Below, one piece after another: positions 11,279 to 20,391 of a stretch of DNA of 64,000 nt (positions within the stretch are counted from its first letter, which is position 1; each line of letters begins with the position of its first letter). A program made the position numbers and the translations under genes. The stretch is from Prochlorococcus sp. AG-402-M18. Its GTDB lineage: Bacteria > Cyanobacteriota > Cyanobacteriia > PCC-6307 > Cyanobiaceae. The DNA lies in the NCBI GenBank assembly GCA_003216595.1, contig QCIQ01000001.1, positions 159,415 through 223,414 on the forward strand, given 5' to 3'. The notes under the pieces were generated by a model that was not told the DNA's origin, ran no database searches, and worked only from the letters and a program-made list of their open reading frames with translations.

Positions 11279-11751
11279 TTAGTATTTAGTGCCAATAGAT
11301 CTTTGGCTATAAACTCAGGAACCATATGACGAATCTCTCCACCAAATCTTGCGACTTCTTTAACTACAGAACTACTTAAAAAACTATGATGTGTTTCTGT
11401 CGCGAGAAAAATTGTTTCGTATTGATTATTTAAAGACCTATTTGTATGAGCAACCTGTAGTTCATATTCAAAATCACTCATGGCTCTTAAGCCTCTTAAA
11501 ATTAGATCCGCATTATGTTCACGAGCACAATCCACAGTTAGACCTTTAAAAGCTATTGTTCTACAACCTGGTATATCTCTGGTTGCATTTTTAATCTGCT
11601 CTATTCTTCTCTCACAAGAGAAAGTTGCCTTTTTCGAAGGATTTTCTAATACCGCAATGAGAACTTCTCCAAATAAATCACTTCCTCTTTGAATTAGATC
11701 AAGGTGTCCAAACGTTAAAGGGTCGAAGCTACCAGGATAAAGTGCCTTCAT
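11275..11751 (-). CDS. coaD: Phosphopantetheine adenylyltransferase
   Basis: Penultimate step of coenzyme A synthesis: ATP plus 4'-phosphopantetheine gives dephospho-CoA. The N-terminal [19 protein letters not shown] holds the nucleotidyltransferase TxGH motif. [17 protein letters not shown] and the late [13 protein letters not shown] (ISSTxVR-like) are family-specific. At 158 residues it is full length. Divergent from the flavin-reductase-like gene with a 67-base gap. Confidence 0.96.
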   Translation of the reverse strand: MKALYPGSFDPLTFGHLDLIQRGSDLFGEVLIAVLENPSKKATFSCERRIEQIKNATRDIPGCRTIAFKGLTVDCAREHNADLILRGLRAMSDFEYELQVAHTNRSLNNQYETIFLATETHHSFLSSSVVKEVARFGGEIRHMVPEFIAKDLLALNTN

Positions 11752-11818
11752 TGTTTTTTAACTTTAAAAAAGTCCATTTCTTTCATAGAATCTCATATCT
11801 ATAAACGTATCAAAGCGC

Positions 11819-12301
11819 ATGACTCTTAATCAGGATGCCAAAAAAGTTCTTTTGCGCAAAATCCCTCATGGATTATTTATATGTGCAGTAAGAGAAGGAG
11901 ATGAAATAAATGGTTTTACTGCCAGTTGGGTAACACAAGGATCATTTACGCCACCATTAGTTGTAATGGCTGTTCGCGCTGATGGATCTAGTCATGGAAT
12001 TATTCAAAGAACTAAAATGTTTTCTCTAAATGTTTTGAGAGAAGATCAAAAGGATCTAGCAGCTGTGTTCTTTAAGCCCCAAAAAGGATTAGGTGGACGA
12101 TTTGAAGCTTGCAAATTCACTTATGGAGAGCTTGGCATGCCTTTAATCGAAGATGTAATAGGTGGAGTTGAATGTGCAGTTATTTCGGGCGTAGAACACG
12201 GCGACCATACAGTCTTTGTCGCTGAAGTAAAGAGTGCAGTATTGAATAAAGATGGTTCTGCCTTAAATTTAGCGAGTACAGGTTGGAACTATGGCGGCTA
12301 A
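11819..12301 (+). CDS. Flavin reductase-like FMN-binding protein
   Basis: Small protein of the flavin reductase-like (split-barrel) fold, typically binding FMN and reducing it or a partner with NAD(P)H. Evidence is the DAKKVLLRKIPHGLFICA opening, NGFTASWVTQGSFTPPL (FMN-phosphate region) and the GVEHGDHTVFVAEV segment. The 160-residue length fits a stand-alone domain, resembling the C-terminal domain of cyanobacterial flavodiiron proteins but without the diiron and flavodoxin parts. It lies 18 bases before uvrC. Substrate unknown. Confidence 0.82.
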   Translation: MTLNQDAKKVLLRKIPHGLFICAVREGDEINGFTASWVTQGSFTPPLVVMAVRADGSSHGIIQRTKMFSLNVLREDQKDLAAVFFKPQKGLGGRFEACKFTYGELGMPLIEDVIGGVECAVISGVEHGDHTVFVAEVKSAVLNKDGSALNLASTGWNYGG

Positions 12302-12319
12302 TTTAACGAGACATGATCG

Positions 12320-14242
12320 GTGGAATTAACGCCGTTAATTAAGGACAAGTCAAGACTATCGGATTTTTTGAAGGATATACCAAACGATCCTGGTTGTTAT
12401 TTGATGAAAGATCGTGAGGATAGATTGTTATATGTTGGTAAGTCAAAAAAGTTAAGAAATAGAGTTAGAAGTTATTTTCGAGCCAGTGATGAATTGAGTC
12501 CAAGAATCTCTTTAATGGTTAGGCAAGTTGTAGATATTGAGTTGATAGTTACTGATACAGAAAGTGAAGCCTTAACTCTAGAATCAAATTTAATAAAATC
12601 TAATCAACCCTATTTTAATGTTCTATTAAAAGATGATAAGAAATATCCCTATATTTGTATAACCTGGGGTGATAAATATCCAAGAATCTTTTTAACTAGG
12701 AAAAGACGGGATAGACAGAAAAAAGATAAATATTATGGTCCGTACGTTGATGTTTACTTACTTAGACAGACCTTATTTAGTATAAAAAAACTGTTTCCTC
12801 TTAGACAAAGAAGAATACCGCTTTACAAAGATAGAACGTGTCTTAACTATTCAATAGGAAGATGTCCAGGCGTTTGTCAAGAAGAAATAAGTTCAGAAGA
12901 TTATAAAAATACACTAAAAAGAGTTGAAATGATATTTCAAGGGAGAACAGAAGAATTGAGACTATTATTAGAAAAACAGATGCATTCTTTTTCAGAGTCA
13001 TTGAAGTTTGAAGAAGCTGGATCTGTCAGAGATCAGCTAAAAGGTATAGATAGATTATATGAATCTCAAAAGATGATTATTCCTGATTCATCTGTATGCA
13101 GAGATATAATCGCATTGGCATCGGAAGAGAATATATCCTCTATTCAAATTTTTCAAATGCGTTCAGGAAAATTAATTGGAAGACTTGGATATTTCTCAGA
13201 TAATAATAATCTCACTACTTCTCAGATACTCCAAAAAGTTGTAGAAAATCATTACTCTAATGTGGATCCGATTGAAATACCTTCAGAAATATTAGTTCAA
13301 CATCAATTACAAAATACAGATATAATATCGGATTGGCTAAGTGAATTAAAAAAGCAAAAAGTTAATATAACAAACCCAAAAAGATCTAAGAAGGCGGAAA
13401 TTATAAAATTAGTACAAAAGAATGCAAATATGGAGTTACAAAGAATAAAACAATCTCATGATAAAAATCTAGTTGAGCTAGACGATTTAACAAATATTCT
13501 TGAGTTAATGAAAATTCCAAAAAGAATTGAATGTTACGATATTAGTCATATTCAAGGTAGTGATGCCGTTGCTTCTCAGGTTGTATTTATTGATGGTATC
13601 GCAGCTAGACAACACTATAGAAAATATAAAATAAAAAGTACAAATATAAAACTAGGGCATAGTGACGACTTCGAATCATTGGCTGAAGTTATTACTAGGA
13701 GATTTAGAAGATGGGCTCGCTATAAAGAAGATGGTGGTGATATGAATAAACTATCAAGTAATGAATCTAGTGTTTTAGACAAGCATAATTTGAATGATTG
13801 GCCTGATTTAATCGTAATAGATGGAGGTAAAGGTCAATTAAGTTCGGTATTAGAGGCTTTAGAAGAGTTGAATCTTGATCAAGATATAAATCTAATATCT
13901 TTAGCCAAGAAGAAAGAGGAGATATTTATTCCAAATAGTAAACAATCATTAGATACTGACCCTAATCAACCTGGAATGCTTTTGCTAAGAAGACTTAGAG
14001 ATGAAGCCCATAGGTTTGCAATTACCTATCACAGACAAAAAAGAAGTCAACGTATGAAACGTTCTCAATTGAATGAGATACCCGGTTTGGGACCACAAAG
14101 AATCAAATTACTATTGGAGCATTTTAGATCAATAGAGGCTATTCAAATGGCATCTCTTTCCGAACTTTCATCAGCACCAGGATTAGGATCATCTACTGCT
14201 GGTGTTATTCGAAATTATTTTCACCCAAATGAAAATAAATAA
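12320..14242 (+). CDS. uvrC: Excinuclease ABC subunit C
   Basis: Makes the dual incisions of nucleotide excision repair after UvrAB damage recognition. Domain order is the GIY-YIG 3'-nuclease (PNDPGCYLMKDR, LLYVGKSKKLRNRVRSYF), a cysteine cluster, the UVR/UvrB-contact segment (KFEEAGSVRDQLKGI), the RNase H-like 5'-nuclease (YDISHIQGSDAVASQVVF, VIDGGKGQL) and a C-terminal helix-hairpin-helix pair (IPGLGPQRIKLLLEHF). At 640 residues it is full length. The start is GTG; the nearby ATG at 12313 is in another frame. Confidence 0.96.
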   Translation: MELTPLIKDKSRLSDFLKDIPNDPGCYLMKDREDRLLYVGKSKKLRNRVRSYFRASDELSPRISLMVRQVVDIELIVTDTESEALTLESNLIKSNQPYFNVLLKDDKKYPYICITWGDKYPRIFLTRKRRDRQKKDKYYGPYVDVYLLRQTLFSIKKLFPLRQRRIPLYKDRTCLNYSIGRCPGVCQEEISSEDYKNTLKRVEMIFQGRTEELRLLLEKQMHSFSESLKFEEAGSVRDQLKGIDRLYESQKMIIPDSSVCRDIIALASEENISSIQIFQMRSGKLIGRLGYFSDNNNLTTSQILQKVVENHYSNVDPIEIPSEILVQHQLQNTDIISDWLSELKKQKVNITNPKRSKKAEIIKLVQKNANMELQRIKQSHDKNLVELDDLTNILELMKIPKRIECYDISHIQGSDAVASQVVFIDGIAARQHYRKYKIKSTNIKLGHSDDFESLAEVITRRFRRWARYKEDGGDMNKLSSNESSVLDKHNLNDWPDLIVIDGGKGQLSSVLEALEELNLDQDINLISLAKKKEEIFIPNSKQSLDTDPNQPGMLLLRRLRDEAHRFAITYHRQKRSQRMKRSQLNEIPGLGPQRIKLLLEHFRSIEAIQMASLSELSSAPGLGSSTAGVIRNYFHPNENK

Positions 14243-14334
14243 TCTATTGATAAATTATTAACGACAATGGGACAGTTAATCTTTATTATAGTAATGTATA
14301 GAGTGATATGAAGGTACGAAACATTTTATAGAAT

Positions 14335-14898
14335 ATGATTTTTTCACCAGAGACATATTTATGGTTTAAATCTTTTCATATTATCGGTGTAGTTGTTTGG
14401 TTTGCTGGCTTATTTTACTTAGTCAGATTATTTATTTATCATGTAGAAGTCCAGAATGAGAAAGAAGAAATAAGGGATTTATTTAATAAGCAATATACAT
14501 TAATGGAGAAAAGACTAGCTAATATTATAACAACACCTGGCATGATCTTAGCTGTCATTATGGCATCTGGATTGTTATATATGCAGCCTATATATCTTAC
14601 TCAAACATGGATGCAGATTAAATTATTGTTTGTTGCCTTTTTACTTATTTATCATTTTTATTGCTATAAAATTATGAATGAATTAACTAATAGTCAATAT
14701 AATTATACTGGACAACAACTCCGGGCTTTGAATGAGTTGCCCACACTATTATTAGTAGTTGTTGTAATGCTTGTTGTATTTAAAAACCAGTTTCCAACAA
14801 GTGCAGCAAGTTGGTTGATATTTGGTTTGATTCTCTTTATGGCTGCAAGTATACAGTTTTATGCTAAATGGAGAAGAAATAGGAAACAACTCACTTAG
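14335..14898 (+). CDS. hemJ: Protoporphyrinogen IX oxidase, HemJ type
   Basis: Membrane enzyme oxidising protoporphyrinogen IX on the path to heme and chlorophyll; HemJ (UPF0093) is the form used by most cyanobacteria. The N-terminal FHIIGVVVWFAGLFYLVRLF contains the conserved His, followed by LMEKRLANIITTPGMILAVI and helices near residues 55-75, 85-105, 130-150 and 155-175. At 187 residues it is normal length. The PHP-domain gene follows after 5 bases. Confidence 0.92.
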   Translation: MIFSPETYLWFKSFHIIGVVVWFAGLFYLVRLFIYHVEVQNEKEEIRDLFNKQYTLMEKRLANIITTPGMILAVIMASGLLYMQPIYLTQTWMQIKLLFVAFLLIYHFYCYKIMNELTNSQYNYTGQQLRALNELPTLLLVVVVMLVVFKNQFPTSAASWLIFGLILFMAASIQFYAKWRRNRKQLT

Positions 14899-14903
14899 TT
14901 AGT

Positions 14904-15563
14904 ATGTCTGATATTGATTCTCCTGAATTAATTAACATAATAAAATCAATTACTAAGAATAGTTGTCCAAATTCAATCAACTTTCATATGCATTCAACAT
15001 ATAGTGATGGAAGTTTGACAGCTAAACAAATTTATTACCAAGCGATTGAACTAAATATTGATCATTATGCAATTACAGATCATCATTCAGTTGATGCATA
15101 TATTGAATTAAGTAAATTTAACGACTCTAAATATAAAGAGAGTACAAATCTTCCTAAGCTTTGGACTGGTATAGAAATTACTTGTCTATTAAAGGGGTGT
15201 TTAGTTCATGTTTTAGGTCTTGGTTTTGATTATAAATCAAAATACTTATTACCATATGTTGAGCATAAGTCTGCTATTGGTCATGAATTATTAGCTTCGA
15301 CTGTAGTTAACTCGATTCATAAAGCCAATGGAATTGCTGTATTGGCTCATCCTGCTAGATATAAGCTTCCATTTGATCTGTTGATTAATGAAGCATCTAA
15401 ACTAAATTTTGACGCTGTTGAAACATGGTATAACTATGAAAGAGCAAATAATTGGATCCCATCAGAATTTGTCTGCGATAAAATATTTGATTGTGCAAAC
15501 TCTTATTCTTTATTATCAACATGTGGTACAGATAGCCACGGATTATCTCTTCTTAGACGTTGA
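14904..15563 (+). CDS. PHP-domain phosphoesterase (YciV/RNase AM-like)
   Basis: PHP-fold metal-dependent phosphoesterase. Visible motifs are FHMHSTYSDGSL (motif I, HxH), YAITDHHSVDAY (motif II), GIEITCLLKGCLVHVLGLGF (motif III), VLAHPARY and CGTDSHG near the end. Related bacterial proteins hydrolyse nucleoside 3',5'-bisphosphates or act as 5'-3' RNA exonucleases, but that activity is inference here. At 219 residues it is shorter than enterobacterial YciV (about 290) while keeping the metal-site motifs. Convergent with cobN, 5 bases apart. Confidence 0.8.
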   Translation: MSDIDSPELINIIKSITKNSCPNSINFHMHSTYSDGSLTAKQIYYQAIELNIDHYAITDHHSVDAYIELSKFNDSKYKESTNLPKLWTGIEITCLLKGCLVHVLGLGFDYKSKYLLPYVEHKSAIGHELLASTVVNSIHKANGIAVLAHPARYKLPFDLLINEASKLNFDAVETWYNYERANNWIPSEFVCDKIFDCANSYSLLSTCGTDSHGLSLLRR

Positions 15564-15568
15564 ATGAT

Positions 15569-18500
15569 TTATAAGTTGTTTTTAGAAGAATAGGTTTCAA
15601 TTTTACTATCTACATCTGATAATAATGTTTTTATAGATGATATTTCTTCATTAGTTGGATTTGTCCAAAGTTTTCTATTAGATGCTTCTAGTAATCTTTC
15701 AGCGATATCTCTTAAAGCCCAAGGATTGTTATCACTAATAAAATTTTTTGTATCATTATTCTTTAACCAATTATTCAAAATAGATTGATAACACCAATTA
15801 GGAACTAAGTTTGTAGTTGCATCAAAAGAGAACAAATAGTCAAGGCTAGCTGACATTTCGAAAGCACCTTTATATCCATGTTTTTTCATCCCCTCTATCC
15901 ATTTAGGATTTAATAATCTGCTACGAACGACCTTATCAATTTCTTTTGAGAGTTTATGAATTCTTGGACGTTGATACCTTGAATTATCGGCAAAATAGGC
16001 TTGAGGATCTTTCCCACTAGTTTTTTTAATCGCAGATATCAATCCACCTTGAAATTGATAGTAATCATCTGAATCAAGGATATCGTGTTCTCTATTGTCC
16101 TGACTATGAAGTACTACTTTTACCTTTGACAAATTATTTTCTAATCCTTTTTTGTCTTTTATGATTTTATTTGAACCTTCATATCTCCATTTACTCCATT
16201 CGATAAAAGCATCAGCGAGTTCTGATTGATTCTCCCAAGAGCCACTATTAATTATTTCTTGTAATCCTGCTCCGTATGATCCAGGAGCTGAACCATATAT
16301 TCTTGATTTTGTATTTCCATTTCTATATGACTCAGCAAGTGGATTAATAGAACAGGATTCTTTTAAATTACCAATAAGGTTTTGACCTCTTCGAATCAAT
16401 TCAATTATCTGAGGAAATGCATCCCTGAATAAACCAGAAATTCTTAAAGTTACGTCTACTCTTGGCCTGTTCAATACACTGATGGGAATGACTTCTACGT
16501 CAACTACTCTTCTTAAAGTCCCGTCCCATATTGGCCTTAAACCCATGAGAGCAAAAAGCTGACAAATATCTTCTCCACCATTTCTCATTGTTGAAGTTCC
16601 CCAAATTGAAATAGCAAGATGTGAAAGGTGTTCTCCATTCTCTTGTAGATAAAGTTCCATTATTTGTTCAGCGCTTCTTTTCCCTAAGTCCCAAGCTGTT
16701 TCAGTTGGTATTGCTCTTATATCAACGGAAAAGAAATTCTTACCTGTTGGTAAAACCTCTAATTTCCCTCTTGTAGGAGCCCCAGAAGGACCGCTAGAAA
16801 TTCTTTTTCCTTCTAAAGCACTGAGGAAATTAGTTTTTTCGTTGACTGTACTGTTTAATAGTTTGGGTAAAATATTGTTTAATAAATGATTTATAAAAAT
16901 ATTAGGTTTTTCATGATCTATGTAATTTAAGATTTTACTATCAAGTCTTATTTTCTTTTTTGATTTTATTTTGTAATTAAGAAATTTAAAACAATGAAAC
17001 TCTATTATATATTTTCCAATGTCATTCAACCAGTCAACTACTTTACCGACTTTCCTAGCATTAATTGCTGTATAAGCTTTAAATAAATCAATGTCTACTT
17101 GATTTAAGTTTTCGCTCTCTTCGTCGCTCCAAGGGTCAAACGTAAACCCTAAATCTTCTGCTAAGCATTGAGAAAGACCGAGATTAGTTGCCGTCGGGAC
17201 ATTAGAAATTGTGAGTGTTAACTCTATTAATTTATCCATACTCTGATTAACTCCAAAAACATGAAGACCAGTTCTTATCTGGGAATTCTTTATTTCACAT
17301 AAATAACTCTCTGCGTTATCTATTAGATCTTGTATAATTACATTTTCATTTTCTTCTTTTATTTTATTTGATTCGATTCCTGGCCATGAATTTTTAATTA
17401 AAAGATCTACTATTTTTTTTTCTAATAATTCACTTCTATTATCTTTAATTAGTTTAGATTCGTAATATTCATCTATAAGGTTTTCAATTATTAGTAGGTC
17501 ATTAAAACTACCCGAATGAGACAGTGGAGGAGTCAAATGATCTATAATAATTGCATGTGTTCTTCTTTTTGCTTGAGAGCCTTCACCAGGATCATTTACA
17601 ATAAATGGATATATATTTGGAATCGGAGGACAAAGAATAAATGGAAAACAATTATGACTTAATCCAACTCCTTTTCCTGGTAACCATTCCAAGCTTCCAT
17701 GTTTACCTAGATGTACAATTGCATTAGCTTTAAATGAATTATTTAACCAAAAATATTGTGCAATATATTTATGTGTAGGAGGTAAGTCGGGAGAATGTAA
17801 ATCAGATAAATTATCACTCTCATAACCTCTATTTGGCTGAATTAAAATTGTTATATTTCCAAAGGGAATGCCATTAATTGGAAATCCATTCTTTTCTAAT
17901 TGAATAGAATTAATTGGATCTCCCCATCGATTTGATACCTTTTCTTTAACGTCTGATTCAAGGTCTTTCCAATGAATTAAATAATCTTGAATATTTAAAT
18001 ATGATTGAGGATCATTTGAGATTGTCTCTTCAGAATTAGTTCTATGACTTACTAAGAGGTTAATTAATTCTTTACTATTAGCAGGAATATCTTTATTTCC
18101 TAGATTATATCCCTTGTCTTTAAGCCAGTTTAAAATATTTAATAGGCTTTCGGGAGTATCTAATCCTACTCCATTTGCAATTCTTGAGTCTTTTATTGGA
18201 TAGTTTGCTATCACGATAGCTATCTTTTTATTTGAATTATTCGATTGTTGTAGATAAGTTAGATTTTTTATATATTTAATGCACCATTCAATATGTATTT
18301 CATATGGCTCTGTTTTATATACAGCAATTGATAATTCATTATCTGTATAAGTAAGGTTTTTAAATGCAACTGGAATTGTACAGATTCGACCATCCACTTC
18401 TGGTAGAACAACTTGAATTGATAAGTCAATTGGGTTAAGGCCTACTGTAGATTTATTCCACTCAGTTATAGATGAGCTAGATATAAGAAGTTGATATACA

Positions 18501-19342
18501 GGTAAATTTATTCTATCCCACAAGTTTTTCTTCACATCATCATTTTTATATTCAACTGATGAAAATGAGGTTGTTGTTATTATTGCTTTTATGTTCTCTT
18601 TCTCTAATAAACTTATAATCTGATTCTCTATATTTTTAGATTTAAAACTTGTAATCCATATTATTTTGGCATTTAAGTTGTATTTGTTAGATATATCTTT
18701 TATTTTATCAGCTAACTCTGTATTACCTGATTGTAAAAGTGATTTATACAGAAATACGGCTATAGATGGATTATCATTATTATTCCATTTCCATTTTATT
18801 AAGTCATCATGATATTCAATTATATCTGAATTTAATTGAATTTCTTCAACATCAATTATTTTCTCTAAGGTTTGAAGCATATAATTATAGTTTTTTATAC
18901 CTCCTTGATTTAAAAGTGTTTGAATTAAATCAACTTTCTCTTGATTTAAGCTACTAATTTCTTGAACATCATTTGCTGTACTTTCAATTCCAGAGACTAC
19001 TATCAGATGTCTATTTGGTTTCTCTAATTGCCATAAGCCTAATTGTTCAAAGCCATAAGACCAGTAAGATCTTGACCCTAAAAACCTAACAAGAATAATT
19101 TCAGCTGTATTACATGTATTAGATATATAATGATCAATTGATGCATTTGAAGATAAATAAGCTAAAGGTAATGCTCTTATTTTATTTTTCCAATTATTAT
19201 TGTCAGGGAGCTTTAATACTGTAGATAGACAGGTTATATCAGATGTAGCGCTAGTTAGGAAGATAACTGGAGCTGATGGCTGTTCGATAAATGTATTTTC
19301 TTCTTGAGGTTCATTCCCTGGAAGGGTGGAAATTCTATGCAT
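15569..19342 (-). CDS. cobN: Cobaltochelatase subunit CobN
   Basis: Large subunit of the aerobic-type cobaltochelatase that inserts cobalt into the corrin ring. At 1257 residues it has the CobN/ChlH layout: VHLGKHGSLEWLPGKGVGLS in the middle, the DPWSDEESENL segment, and the conserved block RAIPTETAWDLGKRSAEQIM, ISIWGTSTMRNGGEDICQLF, LRPIWDGTLRRV. That block, together with VTLRISGLFRDAFPQ, separates it from generic homologues; CobN is preferred over magnesium chelatase ChlH because of the size and the N-terminal region. Isolated as a single large gene, with cobU about 16 kb away. I saw no cobalamin riboswitch upstream. Confidence 0.93.
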   Translation of the reverse strand: MHRISTLPGNEPQEENTFIEQPSAPVIFLTSATSDITCLSTVLKLPDNNNWKNKIRALPLAYLSSNASIDHYISNTCNTAEIILVRFLGSRSYWSYGFEQLGLWQLEKPNRHLIVVSGIESTANDVQEISSLNQEKVDLIQTLLNQGGIKNYNYMLQTLEKIIDVEEIQLNSDIIEYHDDLIKWKWNNNDNPSIAVFLYKSLLQSGNTELADKIKDISNKYNLNAKIIWITSFKSKNIENQIISLLEKENIKAIITTTSFSSVEYKNDDVKKNLWDRINLPVYQLLISSSSITEWNKSTVGLNPIDLSIQVVLPEVDGRICTIPVAFKNLTYTDNELSIAVYKTEPYEIHIEWCIKYIKNLTYLQQSNNSNKKIAIVIANYPIKDSRIANGVGLDTPESLLNILNWLKDKGYNLGNKDIPANSKELINLLVSHRTNSEETISNDPQSYLNIQDYLIHWKDLESDVKEKVSNRWGDPINSIQLEKNGFPINGIPFGNITILIQPNRGYESDNLSDLHSPDLPPTHKYIAQYFWLNNSFKANAIVHLGKHGSLEWLPGKGVGLSHNCFPFILCPPIPNIYPFIVNDPGEGSQAKRRTHAIIIDHLTPPLSHSGSFNDLLIIENLIDEYYESKLIKDNRSELLEKKIVDLLIKNSWPGIESNKIKEENENVIIQDLIDNAESYLCEIKNSQIRTGLHVFGVNQSMDKLIELTLTISNVPTATNLGLSQCLAEDLGFTFDPWSDEESENLNQVDIDLFKAYTAINARKVGKVVDWLNDIGKYIIEFHCFKFLNYKIKSKKKIRLDSKILNYIDHEKPNIFINHLLNNILPKLLNSTVNEKTNFLSALEGKRISSGPSGAPTRGKLEVLPTGKNFFSVDIRAIPTETAWDLGKRSAEQIMELYLQENGEHLSHLAISIWGTSTMRNGGEDICQLFALMGLRPIWDGTLRRVVDVEVIPISVLNRPRVDVTLRISGLFRDAFPQIIELIRRGQNLIGNLKESCSINPLAESYRNGNTKSRIYGSAPGSYGAGLQEIINSGSWENQSELADAFIEWSKWRYEGSNKIIKDKKGLENNLSKVKVVLHSQDNREHDILDSDDYYQFQGGLISAIKKTSGKDPQAYFADNSRYQRPRIHKLSKEIDKVVRSRLLNPKWIEGMKKHGYKGAFEMSASLDYLFSFDATTNLVPNWCYQSILNNWLKNNDTKNFISDNNPWALRDIAERLLEASNRKLWTNPTNEEISSIKTLLSDVDSKIETYSSKNNL

Positions 19343-19413
19343 TCATTTATTATGTGTAATAAGAGCAGTAAAAACTTAAATGCTGATTGTTTTCATCTTA
19401 GCTGGAACTAATA

Positions 19414-20328
19414 ATGCATAATTTTCTTCCATTCGCTTGGTTTGAAGGGCAATGTATCCCATTTAATGAGGCTAAGCTATCTATAGCTACTCATGCACTT
19501 CATTATGGAACTGCAGCTTTTGGAGGAATGCGGGCTATTCCTGATCCAAATAATAGTAAATCATTTTTATTATTTAGAGCAGACAAACACGCCAAAAGAT
19601 TATGTCAAAGTGCTAGATTTTTGATGACTGAATTAGATGAGGATTTTGTCATAAAGTCTCTTGAAACATTTCTTGTTAAAAACAAACCGACTCAACCTGT
19701 ATACATCAGACCATTTGTATATACTAGTGATTTAGGAATTGCACCAAGGTTACATAATATAGAAACTAATTTCTTTATTTATGGAATAGAACTAGGTGAC
19801 TATCTATCACCAGATGGGGTTACTTGTCGCGTTAGTAGCTGGACTCGTCAGCAAGACAACTCACTTCCATTAAGAGGTAAAATTAGTGGAGCTTATATCA
19901 CTAGCTCGTTAGCAAAAACTGAAGCAGTAAAAAGTGGATTTGATGAAGCACTATTATTAAACAGTCAAGGAAAAATCAGTGAAGCTAGTGGTATGAACAT
20001 TTTTATTGTTCGTAATGGTGAATTAATTACACCTGGTGTTGATCAAGATATTCTTGAAGGTATAACTCGTTCAAGTGTTATAGAACTGGCGAAAGGAGAT
20101 GGCTTAAATGTTATCGAAAGGCCAGTAGATAAAACAGAATTGTTTATCTCTGATGAGGTATTCCTTACAGGAACGGCTGCAAAAATTACCCCTATAAAAA
20201 TGATTGAAACTACATCAATGAGCAAAGATATGCCAATAATGAATTCATTAAGAAAGAAGTTGACTAAAATTACAGAAGGTTTAGTTCCTGAATATGAAAA
20301 TTGGGTTAAACGTGTACACATAGATTAA
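19414..20328 (+). CDS. ilvE: Branched-chain amino acid aminotransferase
   Basis: Class IV PLP aminotransferase giving leucine, isoleucine and valine. The signature segments are WFEGQCIPFNEAKLSIATHALHYG in shorter runs (FNEAKLSIATHALHYGTAAF), the PLP lysine region LPLRGKISGAYITSSLAK, and EASGMNIFIVRNGELITPG with the later LTGTAAKITPI. Length is 304 residues. It could in principle be a D-amino-acid aminotransferase relative, but the N-terminus and motif set match IlvE. A long inverted repeat lies between its stop and metH. Confidence 0.93.
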   Translation: MHNFLPFAWFEGQCIPFNEAKLSIATHALHYGTAAFGGMRAIPDPNNSKSFLLFRADKHAKRLCQSARFLMTELDEDFVIKSLETFLVKNKPTQPVYIRPFVYTSDLGIAPRLHNIETNFFIYGIELGDYLSPDGVTCRVSSWTRQQDNSLPLRGKISGAYITSSLAKTEAVKSGFDEALLLNSQGKISEASGMNIFIVRNGELITPGVDQDILEGITRSSVIELAKGDGLNVIERPVDKTELFISDEVFLTGTAAKITPIKMIETTSMSKDMPIMNSLRKKLTKITEGLVPEYENWVKRVHID

Positions 20329-20336
20329 AATAAGAG

Positions 20337-20383
20337 TATATAACTTATTTAAATTAATGATTTTCATTTTTATAAGTTATATA
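20337..20383. repeat. 12-bp perfect inverted repeat between ilvE and metH
   Basis: TATATAACTTAT at 20337-20348 is exactly complementary to ATAAGTTATATA at 20372-20383, with a 23-base loop. It ends 8 bases before the metH ATG. It could be the ilvE terminator, a structured metH leader or a protein site. There is no clear T-run directly after it, which makes a plain rho-independent terminator less likely. Confidence 0.6.
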
Positions 20384-20391
20384 TATAATTT

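Noticed and set aside
15569-19342. Magnesium chelatase subunit ChlH
   Set aside because: Same superfamily, but length, N-terminus and motif spacing match CobN better.
20329-20391. Cobalamin riboswitch before metH
   Set aside because: The gap is only 63 bases, far too short for the B12 aptamer, and no B12-box is visible.
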